In this document: in pieces, positions 22,630-34,992 of the stretch | How positions within the stretch are numbered: position 1 is the first letter of the stretch | How the letters are laid out: every line of letters begins with the position of its first letter | Assembly (NCBI GenBank): GCA_002914805.1 | Contig: JXTB01000062.1 | Location: 32,536-96,535, forward strand | DNA length: 64,000 nt | Source of the DNA: Parasponia andersonii | Lineage: Eukaryota; Streptophyta; Magnoliopsida; Rosales; Cannabaceae | Direction of reading: 5' to 3' | The notes under the pieces: model-generated | Told to the model about the DNA's origin: nothing | The model's database searches: none | The model's input: only the letters and a program-made list of their open reading frames with translations | Translations under genes and position numbers: made by a program

Positions 22630-25304
22630 TGTCACATCTCCTAAGTTAAATATGCACCTAAGCTAGAAAATGTTTAATTTTTTCTTTTGTATTCATCTTC
22701 TAAAATAAAATAGAAAAAAGATCGGGTAATAATTTTTTTTAAAGTAAAAAGAAATATTTAAATGGAAAAAAAAAACCTCTTAGTAAAACATCGAAAACAA
22801 AACCTCAATACTCAAATTAACCTATGAAATAAAAACATTTAATTTTTAATCCAAAAGCCAAATACAAGAAAATAAAACTTAAAGTCGATTAAAAACGTCC
22901 TAAAGCTATTTAGGGATTCCACCACTACAGCCAGCCAACCTCCAAAGATCTATTGCTCATCTAAAAATTTTAAAATAATGGGATAAGCTTGTACCCAGTA
23001 AGTAAATCTCATGCATACAAGAAATGTCGTGTTTTACGAATAATGCATTTTAAGAATCATAACTATGAAACCTGTTCTTCGAAAAACATCTAAATCATAA
23101 ATGTTACTATCATAAAACGTTCGTATTTGAGCTCAACATAGTGTAATACCAAGTCTATCAGAAGCGATGAGCTATAAACATAGTGTCATGACATGCATAT
23201 GACCTTGTATTTATTCGGATCCCATATAGCTATCATACTACAATGGCTAGCATCGCAGCACATTCTTTCAAAATCATAATCTCTTGTGCAATTTATGCAA
23301 TACTTGTGCATACTCATGACATAATTAATACGCAAACTAATATAGCATAGCATATAACAACATATCACAATAATCATAATAACATCACATAATAGAATGT
23401 AAATTTACATATAAACACATAGGGTGAGATTTATTTGCATCAAGTCCTTAGAAAAACTTTGTAGTGAAATACCACACAACCAACCTTGTTGAAACCATGT
23501 GCCTCTTCTTTATCCTTTATTTTTTATTATTTATGCCAAAAAAGAAAACAAAACATTCATTATAAAAAATATTAACACATGCTATCATTGCTCTTAAGAT
23601 ATGTATTTATATGTATGAATAATATCAATAACATAATAATTTTCATAACAAAACTAAATCTGTAAACATTCAGCAACCTTAGCATACTTAAATAATTTTA
23701 GATTCAACAATATAATTTGGTTTATCCGAAAAATTTGTATAATTCATTAAGACATATAAACAAAGATCAAGAAAAATTATCGGAATTTATAAAAAAAGAT
23801 TTAGTATATTTTTCATAATTTTGAATCCAAATATTGTAACTAAGTAAAATTGATAAACTGAAAACCAGTGTACAATGATAGAATTTTATAACATTTTTTC
23901 TTGAATCAAAATCTAAAACTTTATGGAAGTGTTTTTAACACAATATAAAATATGGATGAAAATTATAGACTCAAAAATAGACCATTAGATAGCACTTTAA
24001 ATTCATGAAATTCTACATCAGGATTCATATCAGCACCAAAATTAGCAAAATAATAACGATTTCGAAAATCATATTTAATTGTACAAATTTCTAAAAATCA
24101 TGAAAATATTCAGAGAACCTAATGACACATTGATAAATTTCCAGTAAAAATTTCAAGTCAAAAAAATATCAATAGCATGGGTTTTGAACGTTAATAAACG
24201 GGAATATTAAGTCTATTAGATTCACTGATGTTAAGGACAATATAAATAAAAAATTTAATAACGAATTCAAATAAACCCCTATGATCATAAAAATTTCCAG
24301 AATTTAATTTGACATATAAATAAATAAGTTGTTAAATTTCAGATTATAAAAAAAATTCAAACCCTAGATATCATAGGTTAAATTTTGATCTAACAGCGGC
24401 AAAAAAAAAAAAAAAAAACTCAATGAAAAGAGTGTTTTTGAATATTTATCTTCTTCTTGAAAATCACAAATACTCTTAGCAACTATGAGAGAAAGATAGG
24501 AAAAAAAATTTAGGAGAAGGCTTAATTGTATTCTTATGAGATAGAGATATATATATATATATAGGTTTTCCGCTTAGGGTTCTTTCCCTTTTTTTTTTTT
24601 TAAATCAATCAATATTTTTTTTTTAATCATATCACTTCCTTCTTTCTTTTTTTTTTAAAACTAATGTATTAACCTATTACTAGGTTTCATCAAGTTGTGG
24701 GAAACTTCCCTTTTCTCCTTTTTTGACTAAAATAGAATTTTATTTATTTATTTTGTAATAATAAGTAAATACTTACCAAATCTATAAACAAACAACATAA
24801 TAAAATAAAATCTATATATTAATACATACATAAAAAAACAAAATTATGGAATCAAAACTTCACGCACGACACACTTATTTTATCATTATAATAATAATAA
24901 CGATACTACTAATAATAATAATAACAATAGACATGCTTAATCATATAAATGATGTGTGCTTTATTAAAACTTAGACATATAAATATAAGTTTGTTATCAA
25001 ATTATTTGGACTCTAAAAACAATTAGACTAAGATTTAAAAAAGAATAATTACTAGAATAATTCACTTAACTTAATAATAGATACAAATTAATCACATTAT
25101 TATAACAATCATATATAAATACAAATGCATGAAAATTTATTTCTCATTAGGCACGTAGTCCTACTTGGCTTTTATGTGCGTATTCCACTGCAACCGTATT
25201 CACAAAAATTTTGTTAGTGCATAACCGTTTTACTTATCATAACCATAGATTTAAAACACATGAAAAACAAAAAAATTATATTATAGGATAGACTTGATAT
25301 TACA
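22630..25304 (-). repeat. 5' LTR of the Tekay element
   Basis: Complete 2.68 kb LTR. It starts TGTAATATC at 25304 and ends GATGTGACA at 22630 on the minus strand. It contains an A-run near 24401 and short TA and T runs near 24549-24600. Confidence 0.9.
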
Positions 25305-25309
25305 GAAAC
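25305..25309. repeat. Right target duplication of the Tekay element
   Basis: GAAAC, identical to 15742-15746. Confidence 0.85.
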
Positions 25310-26070
25310 TTACCTCTTTACCAAGTTTGTACTGAATACTTTCTTATTTCTCTTTTAATTTCTAAGATCTAGTTCTATTATTTCTTTAATATCTGAGTCT
25401 TTTTTTTTTCCTTTTCATTCTCTGGTTTGATTGTTGAGACACTACATTCTATCTTTTCCCTCTGCCAAAATGCACAATCTATTGAAAGCAAGGTTACTTT
25501 GAGTTCTAAATTTGTGGTATCTGGGTTTTGGATGTTTATTTATGATTTACATCTGCTGATTTTTTATCATGATTTTGTTCTTTAGCTCTCAGTAATAGCA
25601 AGATAATGCTTGCTCACTTTTCTACTGTAAGTCTTCTATTTCTTTCTTTCAATAAGTTTCTAGCCTATGGTTTTATATTTATTTATTTATTTAAGGTTGG
25701 ATTTGATTAATTTTTTAATATTATTTGAATCTACTAGTTACTTTTATCGCATTGACTGGTGTAATTTAATATATTTTTGTTATATTATTCTTATTTGGGT
25801 TTGTTGAGTACTGTATAATGCATATTCAATTTTGGCTTTAAATCGTGATATGTAAGTTTGTTTTTTAATTGATTAGTAGACTTGTATCGATACGAGTTTA
25901 TATTATTTCTATATGATCTTGTTTTATATGAGTTTATATTTTTCAATTGAGTAGTGGACTTGTATATTTTTTGCTCAGAGTGGTGTACTTGTATTGATAT
26001 TACAACCATAAGTTTATGTGATTTCTTTATATATTGATTTCTATAAGAAGGCCAGGTTAGGGATAGTATT
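25310..26070 (+). other. hAT leader or first intron, no coding signal
   Basis: T-rich sequence between the chromovirus and the transposase frame. It contains intron-like polypyrimidine runs. The minus-strand frame in 25791-26267 has no recognisable domain and looks like chance. Confidence 0.4.
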
Positions 26071-28325
26071 ATGAACGAGGATCTAACTATTAGTGATAAT
26101 GAAGTGCATGAGATTGATGTGAAGATTATTACTAGTATCCTACCTCGCAAAAAGAGAACATAGAAACTAAAAGTGTGGAATTTTTTTGATATACTTCCTG
26201 TGGGTCCTGACAAATTTTTGAAGTGTGCATGCAAAAAATATAGACAATAATATCTTACATTCAACAATTACGGAAAAGATAACATGACTCATGACCTTAA
26301 AGTTTGTAAGAGAAAATGTACACGTGATGTAGGCCAAATGCTTATTCAACAAGATAAAGAATTTATGTCACTTACTACTAGTCGTTATGATCCTGAGAAA
26401 TTTTGTGATTTATTAATTTTAAAAATTATCATGCACAATTTACCTTTCCAATTTGATGAATATGAGGGAATTAGAGCATTGTTGTGATTTCTATGCCCTA
26501 AGGTAGATCAAATGACTAGAAACACTGCTAATTCTTATTGTCGTAAGTTCTACCAAAGGAAAAAGATTAGGATTAAGACAATGTTAGATTCAACTCGTGG
26601 AAGGATAAATTTAACATCTGATCTTTGGAGTTCATTGACTAGCGATGGGTATTTATGTCTCATAGCTCATTTTATTGATAAAAATTGGCATTTGCATAAA
26701 AGAGTATTAAATTTTTGTTTTATGCCACCTCCATACACTGGTATTACTTTGTATGAGAAGATTTTTGGTTTGTTGACTGAAAAGGGAATTGGAGGGAAGA
26801 TTTTCAGTGTTACTCTAGATAATGCTTCTTCAAACGATGTTTCTGTTGAATCTTTGGGGTCACAACTTAAGTTAAAGGGTTTACTTCCTTGTAATAGTGA
26901 GTTTTTTTATTTAAGATGTTGTTGTCACATACTAAATGTGATTATGCAAGATGGATTGAAGGAAATTGATACATCTGTGGACAAGATTAGTGAAAGTGTT
27001 AAATATATTAAAGGATCTCAAGCAAGAAAACAAAAGCTTTTAGAGTGTACTAAGTTGGTTTCTATGGAGAGCCAAAAAAAGGTTATGCCAAGATGTGATG
27101 ACTAGGTTGAACTCAACATTCCTTATGCTTGATAGTGCATTATTGTATCGCCATGCTTTTCAACATTTGGAATTGAGTGATTCTAACTATAAAAATTGTC
27201 CTTCAACAGAAGAGTGGGAAAGGGTTGAGAAAGTCTAGAACTTTTTTAAAGTATTTTATGATGCAATACTTGTCTTTTCTGGTACTCAATATCCAACTTC
27301 GAACTTGTATTTTCCTAATGTATTTCAATGTTATTTGATCTTGAAAAAAAATATAGAAGAATAAGATGGATATATGAAACACATGGCAATTAAGATGTGG
27401 GGGAAATTTCAAAAGCATTGGTCGGATTTTAGTATCATTTTGTCTATAACTTGTATTCTAGATCCCCAACTTAAGATGCAATTTGTGGTATTTTGCAATA
27501 AGAAAGCATACAGAGAAGACTCACTTGAGATGATGCTTCTTTATTTTAAGTTTTATGATCTTTTTGATGAGTATAAGGATCATTCTTCTCATGGTGCTAA
27601 AGTCCCACCTTCATTCCACAAAGGTGCAAGTAAAAATGTACAAACAGATTCTACGGAGATAGAATCTAAATTTTTTAAGGTAAAATTTATCTTTTCACAT
27701 CAAATCCTAATTCTTAGAAGTGTTTTTTAACTAAATTATCTTTATTTATTAACTAACTTTATATGTATATCTTGTAAGAATTTGATAATCTTGAAACTGA
27801 TGATAGTTCATATTTTGACCAAAAATCACAATTGGAGCTTTATTTGGCTGAGCCAAAGTTTGGGAGGAATTCAAAGTTTGATATTTTTGCATTTTGGAAG
27901 TCTAATCAATTCCATTATCTTGAGCTTGCTGCAATGACTCGTGATATTCTTAGCATTCCAATTTCAACTATTGCTTCAGAGTCCGCATTTAGTATTGGTG
28001 GATATGTACTTGACTAATTTCGGAGCTCACTGAAACCTGACATAGTTGAGGCTATTATTTGTACAAAGGACTGGTTATTTGGTAACAAAGGTAATTTTAT
28101 TTTCTCCTGTTGTTAAAGATTCATAAGATATTAGAATTATCCTATATAATAAGAATCATAATTATTATATCTTTGAATATAGCTGAGATAGATAACATTG
28201 CACAAGACTTGGAGGAAATTACCCAAAATGTTGTGGAGCTTAGTGTCAACGAAGAAGCAACTGCTCAGCCTCAAAATTCTAACTCAAGTGCAATAGGAAA
28301 TAGTGGAATGATAATTGGAGCATGA
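26071..28325 (+). pseudogene. hAT transposase (BED finger / hAT dimerisation type), decayed
   Basis: The transposase cuts and pastes the hAT element in the nucleus. In order: a degenerate BED zinc finger (KVWNFFDILP, then KCACKKYRQ, about 26170-26250); the RNase H-like core starting with SRYDPEKFCDLLILKII and STRGRINLTSDLWSSLTSDG, with FSVTLDNASSNDVSV (about 26380-26850); the DUF4413 region (KMWGKFQKHWSDFSIIL, from 27374); and the C-terminal dimerisation domain (DIFAFWKSN, ELAAMTRDILSIPIST, ESAFSIGG, 27832-28020). A good intron lies at about 27680-27776, and another at 28091-28181 before a short acidic tail ending at 28325. In-frame stops near 26161, 26251, 26485 and 28015, and a frame change near 27100, make it a pseudogene. 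The start at 26071 (MNEDLTISDNEVHE) is the first ATG in frame. Confidence 0.85.
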
Positions 28326-28390
28326 GAAACTTTAGTTTAAGTCATGTATTATGTCATCTGTTTGTAATTTTGATTGACTATTGGTCTTTT

Positions 28391-28497
28391 GATAGACTAT
28401 TGGTGTGTTGTTATGTGTTTTGTTCTGTTGATGGTCTTTTGATGGACTATTGGTGTGTTGTTATGTATTTTGTTCTTTTGATGAACTATTGGTCATG
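28391..28497. repeat. Short tandem repeat, about 50-bp unit, two copies plus part
   Basis: 'gactattggtgtgttgttat' recurs 50 bp apart in the 3' untranslated part of the hAT element, with a partial third copy at the end. Confidence 0.75.
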
Positions 28498-28911
28498 TTC
28501 ATCAAGGTTTATTATAATATTTTGTATTTTGAACTGGTCATGGATTATTCTACTTAATTTGTTCGTGTTCTTTTACATTATATTTATTTTAACATATTTG
28601 GAATTTTCAATTTTTTTGAGATTATTTTTGCAAAAATAAATGGGTCTGCAAGTTCAGGTTAGCGACTCATCGTGTTGGGAGTAAGTGGGCTCATGGGTTA
28701 GCGGGTTATTTTATATTCTAAAAGTATTTGTTACTAAATGGGTTGATACAGATCGTGTCGTGTCAACCCGTTTAAAAATCAGATTGTGTCCAGATTAGAG
28801 TTTTCTGACACAAATTTTATATGGGTCGTATCTAAGTTGGTTATATAACCGTAAATAACGATCCTCGATTCCGACATGAACACGACCTGTGAATACGAAT
28901 TGCCACCTCTA

Positions 28912-28919
28912 TAGACGGC
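28912..28919. repeat. Right 8-bp target duplication of the hAT element (degenerate)
   Basis: TAGACGGC, pairing with CAGACAGC at 15204-15211. Confidence 0.6.
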
Positions 28920-29148
28920 CAGCTGGGGAAGAAGAATGGGGGATTTATTATGTTAAGCTCTGTACCCTGGGGGAAAAACAGTTCCGAGGACACAGTCCTT
29001 GGTAATACATTTAAATTTTTTTGGTAATATTTGGTACGGCGCCAATATCTCCCGAAATATTTAGAAAAATAAAATAAAAATAAAAATTCAAACGCAAATT
29101 TAAACAGAGGATTACTTTCCATTGGCCCAGATTCTCTTTTTGAGGAGC

Positions 29149-29293
29149 ATTCAAATAAATCAGAAAATTGCTTAGTTATTAGCGTCCTAGCTATTAGTGT
29201 CCTAACTATTGCCCTTATATGTTATAGTGCCATGATAATAGACCAACAATTAATGAAACATTATTATCCAAATAAATCAGAAAATTGTTTAGT
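29149..29293. repeat. 27-bp direct repeat across the CACTA-like right end
   Basis: A word containing 'aaataaatcagaaaattg' occurs at about 29149-29175 and again at about 29266-29292, one copy inside and one outside the predicted right end at 29229. Confidence 0.6.
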
Positions 29294-29430
29294 TTGGAGG
29301 TTAATAATTATTGTGGACTTAATTTCCAGTCAGTGCTATAATTTTATATGGGTTGCGTCCGAGCCACTTCAATACTCACTTGGTCATAGGGCAGGATTGT
29401 GGGTTGATTTCTTATTCAACCATAAATATA

Positions 29431-30250
29431 GAGTAATGCTAGTGGTGCCCAGAGCCCGTCCACATGTACGCAACTTAGGTCTTTGCCTAAGGTTCCACAT
29501 GGAGCCAACGTTCCAGATTTTCCTCTTTAACATTATTTTTTTTTAATATACTTTTTAAAAAAATTAAAACATTAAAAAGAGCTATAATAGATGAAAATTG
29601 AAACAACAATAATATAATTTAGTCATTTAAAAGTTTAATTTATTTACTACTATTTTTGTCATTATCTATTTCACTGTATTATTGTTTATGTTTTTACCTT
29701 AAATAACTCAAAAGATTTTTTTTCTTCTACGGAATCAATCGACCAATAAATATTTATTAGTTTTCCATTTGCAGTACTAACTAAAAACTCTATTTTTATT
29801 ATTGTCTCTCTTTCATCTTCTCTCTCAGTGTTTGTCTTATCCAACTGTCTAATTGCTTTATTACTAAAAGATAAATTGAATTTCATAAGGCTAGAGAAAA
29901 ACCAAGAATGATTTAGTCTTAATATACATATATATATTATAGTTAAGACAATAACTCTATATCTATACACTTAAGTCTATAAACCTTTAAATGTATGAAA
30001 TATTTTTATTTTGATGATGAATCAAAAGGTTTAGTGTTTCGTAGTTGTTCACGTCCGTTGTTGGGTATGAATTTTTATTACACTTGGATTTCTATACTTT
30101 TCTAATTCATGCATTTTTTTCCTGACGAAATACTTTTACTAAATATATATATATCATTTCAAATATAGGTATACTTATATTTTCTCTTTAGAGTTTTTGC
30201 CTAAGACCACACAATTGCTTGAGCTAGCTCCGGTGGTACCCAACACTACA
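29431..30250. mobile_element. Possible small inverted-repeat element
   Basis: The first 60 bases (with 'ggtgcccagagc' and 'taggtctttgcctaagg') resemble the reverse complement of the last 60 (with 'ggtaccaccggagc' and 'ggtcttaggcaaa') at perhaps 60-65 percent. The middle is AT-rich and non-coding. No target duplication was found, so this is a weak call. Confidence 0.25.
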
Positions 30251-30380
30251 TGAGGTGTAATTATGATATTATTGGGCGATTAATAATCAATCAACTTGGT
30301 TTCACATGAGTTTGACCTAAAGTCTAATTATAATTAGCCTTTAATATACTAGCATATCATGTAATGTTCAGCATTGTTCA
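30251..30380. other. Unassigned AT-rich spacer
   Basis: Short sequence between the possible inverted-repeat element and the Tat 3' LTR. No feature seen. Confidence 0.4.
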
Positions 30381-30917
30381 TGGAAGTTTTGCCAATAATT
30401 AATTTAGAAAATTGTGAGATGTGGCTTGTGTGTGAAAAAGATTGGAAAAATAAAGCAAATAAGGAGACAAATATTTTATAATAATTCAACCCCAAAAAAA
30501 ATGAGCCTACGTCCACTGTTCTTCATTATTTTCTAGAGAATTACAAGAGTTTCTCTAAATCTCAAGGCGAGAGCAAAGAGAGAATTATAAAGAGTATATA
30601 GTGAATTATTTTTTAGATGATAAATAATGTGACCTAGCCCCCTTTATATAAGAGAGGGTGGCTCAATATTTCCTAATTGGGTAATAACTAATAAATAGAT
30701 TGCTTGATTTGTATCTAGAAGCTTGTTTCCCTTCCTTCGCAGATTATCTATTTGAAGAAGCTTGATTTATTTCCTTTATTAAGGATACATATTATCCATT
30801 CGGAACAGGTCATACTATTAGTTGTTGTTAATATACGACCTAGAACATTCTCTTCACTACCATTGACTTTCCTTTTCTAGCATTGACAAATATCATAGAT
30901 TTAAAATCGCATAATAA
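30381..30917 (-). repeat. 3' LTR of the Tat element
   Basis: Matches 48033-48629 throughout, including 'cctacgtccactgttcttca' and the 'attatccattcggaac' block. It lacks about 50 bp that are present in the other copy near 48331-48390. Confidence 0.8.
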
Positions 30918-32149
30918 CCAACCCCAGTTCCATTAGTTCTTTAGGGCTCAATAGAGCTCCCTACCATAATAAGTGCGAGCTTCAAAATATGACATTACGA
31001 GATCATCTCAAAACCTTTTAAAAGTCGCAAAAATCTTGAATCACATATTTTCAGAATCACACGCATATAGACACAGCCACATGTCACTCGCTTAGGAAAT
31101 TGGTGATACTCGAGGAGACTTCTCCATTTTTCGTGTATATACAATGATGATAGTGATGTGAGCCACCATTTTAAATCAAGATTTTCGTACTTCGAAAATT
31201 AATTGATTTGATTTTTTTCAAAAATCAATACTCCCATGTGAATTTTGGCCATTAGATCTTAAAAATTAACTCCATCAATCTATGGTTGAAATTTGACAAA
31301 TCTCAAAATATATAATTCGTTTCCATTCCCTTCTTCTATTTTCATTTTCTGAAACTCTTAGGCTTTCGAACTCTAGAAACTCTTAAGCTTAAACCATATT
31401 CGGTGATACTTAAAAGCTCTATTTCTCATCTCCGGTGAACCTGATTGTTACTTCCTTCCCGACGATATTAGTTTAGGCTTTTCAAAGATTTTTCAACGAG
31501 AGGTTGGTAATTTTTTTTTTTTTTTATTTTTCGCCATTTTTGTTTTTGCTAGAAAAACAAATATATGTTTCCATATTTTGAATATGAACTCAAATATGTT
31601 ACAAAGAACATAGCTTGGCTGCATTTTTTAGAACTATAGATTTATTTTTGCAGAATCTTTTGCTTATTCAATCCTAATCTATAGAATCATAGAAGAATCC
31701 AATGAACCGATAAAGAACAGAGATTTAAATCATAAATCCAATAACTTTTTTAACCCATTTGAAAATTAGGCCTAGATTCTGATTAAAACGAATAATAGAC
31801 ACAAACTCGGTGAATCAACTGACGAAAACATTTGAAAATCTGTTTGAACTTATAGGATAGGAATTTAAATTGTTGATTGACGAGTCCAAAGGTCGATTAG
31901 AAAAACTCAACCAGATCTAAGATAGACAAATAGCTATATATCGACATAATTTTAGGGCTTTTCGCCCCAAATTACTCGTACATAGCGAGTATACCTACAA
32001 TAATAGATATACTAGCTCTCCTATTTTTAGGTAGCACTTTAGGTTAGTTTTAAACAGCAATTTACAAATTTACCTGTAGATCGATGCTCGCATAGGATTA
32101 AATATATCCCATATTTTCTTTTCAAATTTCTAGTAGCGAAAAAATTAGG
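30918..32149 (+). other. Untranslated interior between Tat 3' LTR and antisense ORF
   Basis: No open frame of note. A CT-rich stretch at 31320-31500 followed by a T-run looks like a plant 5' leader with a splice donor region, so it may be the promoter and leader of the antisense ORF. Confidence 0.4.
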
Positions 32150-32917
32150 GAGAGGAATGTGTTCTTAGGAGAGTCGTCATTCTGTGAGATGAGCACTAGT
32201 TCTATAAACCTCGAGGATTACATAAAACCAGAACTCGAAGTAGAAATAAAAAGGACTAAGCAGAGTAGTCCTTGCATAAGAGATCTTCCCCAAGATTAAT
32301 GGTCTCGGCACATTAGGGATACATCAGAATTCATTAGGGGTTACAATTATGTATAGGGTAACTGGTCATGGACCAATGTGGAGACGAGTTGCACGACAAA
32401 CAAACTTTATAAGATAGTGTGAGATTACATAATTGATGTGCCTCTTCACTTTCCCACAGAGATCAATCGACCATACACCCTTCCTTGCAGTACTACCTTC
32501 TTCTCAGACACAGTTCTCAGATGTGGCGTCCATCTTCCACTACATCCGTACATCAAGTCGATGGTAGACTATTATAGTGTAGTCCCTTTTCAATTAACCT
32601 CTAACACATATAGATATATGGTAGGTCTATATATATTATATCATAAATCAGGACTAGGAACTCCAACCTTAGAGGATTTCACTTGGTTTTACCAAGTGAA
32701 ATCAAACCCTTTTGACTTCGGTTCATGAGGTTCGCAATAACATGGGAAAAGGAGTGCCTAGGACTAAACAAGGATTAACTTGCCTGAGTTTATAAAATAA
32801 ATAGCCTTTGGATCGAAGAATTTGACTGGAAGAAGCTTAGAATGACACAAAATTTAGTCGCCAATGGACTGTTTCCTAATGGCATCACTCTTTCACCTTT
32901 AGCCAACCATCCAACCC
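32150..32917 (+). pseudogene. Antisense ORF of the Tat element, first part (PF04195-like)
   Basis: The plus-strand translation carries INRPYTLPCSTTFF, GVHLPLHPYIKSMVDYY, VVPFQLTSNTYRYMVGLYIL and TPTLEDFTWFYQVK. This pattern (LPLHPYI..., P.QL..N..R..VG..IL, PT...F...) is the one I know from the plant 'putative gypsy type transposon' domain. Its function is unknown. In the Tat clade this domain is found on the strand opposite to gag-pol. The region is interrupted on its right by LARD-2 and continues after it. Broken. Confidence 0.75.
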
Positions 32918-34976
32918 TATAAAACCCAAATGTATTGAGGGTATTTTAGTACTTTTCTCAAAAAAAAAGAATATATATGTATATATGATCTCCTCCCTCC
33001 CGACTCCTCTCTATAAAAAATGGCGACAATGCTGAAAAAATGGTCGAGCTCTAACGAAGCCGATTCTGTCACCGTTGACACTCATCACTGACCGACATTG
33101 ACTCCCCAATGCCAGGCGAAGCTCCCGCTAGAAGTCCCACCTCTTGAAAGTCCCTCCTTCATCATCGAACACCCAAAAACATTGTGGATTCAAAAGCTCA
33201 CCGGCACCGATTCTAGCATCTGTACGCCTTGAAACTGGTGGCAATCGAATTCTCGCATCATGATCTCTCACCTGATGTTTGAAATTGGTGGCGTTTGATA
33301 TATATATATATATATATATTTTCTATGTTTGGTGACGAGCATGAAAAAGGAAATCTGATTGCTTAGATTTATCTCGTCTTGCATGTCATGGGCCCAAGTT
33401 CGGCCCGAGTACAAATCGATAAAGTTATATATCTAACCTAGCTAATTTAGGTACTAAGAATTTAGTGACGTTTTCTGTTTCTCCATTCGAGGTCCTGTTT
33501 GAGAAATTGGATTTTCAAACCAAACCATCGATGGTTCGAAAACGACCCCTGACCCTCCAAATAACTACCAAATGATGCCTAATATTCTCAATAGTGGTGT
33601 AGTGCTATCTAGTCACTCGAATGAGCTAGGGATTCGATCACTTGATTATAAAATTAATTTAATTTATTAACTTACATATTTTCAATAAATATGGAATTTT
33701 GTGATTTAATTTTTAAAAATTATATTTATATATATTTTTGACATGATTTGATATATGAACTGCTTGGGAGACACGTCACAATTGTTGGTATGTCATATAT
33801 ACTGTTTTGAACTATTTTCTGCAAGAAATTGGAATTTCAGGTTTTGATCAAAAACAATTATTATACTGCCGAAATTTTAGAAAATTCAAAATGATTTGAG
33901 AACTCACTTTTGAGGACTAAACGTAGTTTGAATAAAGAATACTATATTATTATTTTGTGATGTGCACCATTTAAACATTGGGTAAAGTAAGTAAAGGATA
34001 TGCACCATTTAAACAAAATCATATGTTTAAAAGCATTCACCATTTAAATGTACTTTTAATAAAGAATATTGTATCATTCATATAGCATTTGTATCCATTC
34101 GTATATTTACGCGGTGGTCAGACTTACGGTATCCCACATTGGATGCTCGGACTTACGATCGTCTCTTTAGGTGGCTTAGACTTATGGTGACCCACTAGGG
34201 AACCTTGGACATTATGATTGTATACATGGTTATATGTTAGCTTAAATAGATATGTACTTGTTTTGATGAATGTTTTGCAATAGTTTGGAACATTTGAACT
34301 ATTGGACTATGATTTCCACTTGGATTTTATAAACTATATTTGAATAAACTACTAACCATGCAAGACCTAAAATGTGAGTATATTTTTCAGTATAAAAACT
34401 TGTAATCGATTCTCTAGTGTGTATTCACGTGCTCATCCCCCCTATTTCTTCCCTTTTCAACTATTGATTTAATTTTGGGGAAATTATCATACTGGCTTGA
34501 TAAACTTATTTGGCATATGTATACCATTTTCTACCTCTTCATTAGTTGATTCCTATTCTATATCATCTTTACTTTCTACGTCAATCTTATTTTGCCAATA
34601 ATAGTGTATTCACTAAGTAGATGTATGAGGATGATTTTGCTATTAAAAATTGAATACTTAGAAATACAAATGATTTTACGCAAATTATTTGGACTATGGA
34701 CCTAAGGTTTCAGTTTAACTTATTTTACCAAAATTTATGAATTTACAAATGTTTCTAAACTAATTAATTAGATTTTCCTCTAAACTTTTAATGAAGGATT
34801 TCCTTGACATACTAAAATTAATGAAAAGTTTCTTGATTATGAAATTTACTTACTTTTGATGACTAAATCTGAAATTCTAAGTGATTGATTTTTTGAAATT
34901 TTGGTAAATCATTACTTATCACTATTTCAACCTAATATTTACTAAAAGTCACGGCTTTAGATTTTTTATCGTGACA
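32918..34976 (+). repeat. 5' LTR of LARD-2
   Basis: About 2.06 kb, ending with TCGTGACA at 34976. From about 33320 it matches 38788-40290 closely. A (TA)n run lies at 33298-33319. The region 34110-34210 has three spaced 'gacttacg' words, also present at 39470-39530 and, inverted, at 2700-2790. Confidence 0.75.
33298..33319. repeat. (TA)n microsatellite
   Basis: Eleven TA units within the 5' LTR of LARD-2. Confidence 0.9.
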
Positions 34977-34979
34977 GAT

Positions 34980-34992
34980 TTAGTATTAGAGC
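34980..34992 (+). promoter_or_regulatory. Degenerate primer binding site of LARD-2
   Basis: TTAGTATTAGAGC, four bases from the LTR end, is recognisable against the TGGTATCAGAGC site of LARD-1 at the same spacing. Confidence 0.6.

Larger units (their letters stand above)
15747..25304 (-). mobile_element. Tekay/Del-type Ty3/gypsy chromovirus
   Basis: A complete-length element on the minus strand: 5' LTR 22630-25304, primer site, gag, protease, RT, RNase H, integrase, chromodomain-like end, polypurine tract and 3' LTR 15747-17811. It is flanked by the exact target duplication GAAAC. The order RT-RNase H-integrase marks Ty3/gypsy. The C-terminal LVDVLWGYHAMEEATWERE matches the chromodomain-like end of Tekay/Del chromoviruses, which helps direct integration to heterochromatin. 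The coding region is broken many times and cannot be active. The LTRs differ by roughly 5 to 10 percent by eye, suggesting an insertion millions of years old. It sits in the hAT leader, so it is younger than the hAT. Confidence 0.9.
15212..28911 (+). mobile_element. hAT DNA transposon, split by a chromovirus insertion
   Basis: The ends form an imperfect terminal inverted repeat: TAGGAGTGACAATTTGGG on the left, and TAGAGGTGGCAATTCG read inward from the right. They are flanked by an 8-bp degenerate target duplication. Subterminal 'aacctga', 'gggtcg' and 'cgggtt' words fill 15230-15540 and 28660-28890. Subtracting the retrotransposon at 15747-25304 leaves about 4.1 kb, a normal size for an autonomous hAT. 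The transposase (26071-28325) is decayed. The retrotransposon landed in what looks like its 5' leader or first intron (15600-15746 and 25310-26070). Confidence 0.8.
13559..29229. mobile_element. Probable CACTA-like element, outermost layer of a three-level nest
   Basis: The right end, read inward on the minus strand, starts CACTATAACATATAAGGGC. The left end reads TACTCACAATATAAGAAACC. Both are followed by repeated short words such as 'tagctaggac' and 'aatagttaggac' in both orientations (13580-13780 and 29175-29215), a subterminal-repeat layout typical of CACTA transposons. No transposase of its own is recognisable. Its own DNA is only about 2 kb, the rest being the hAT inserted at 15212. The left terminus is imperfect and the 3-bp target duplication is not preserved, so the left boundary is uncertain. 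Confidence 0.45.

Noticed and set aside
25791-26267. 158-codon minus-strand frame
   Set aside because: Antisense to the hAT leader and BED-finger region. Composition is T-rich derived, with no recognisable motif.
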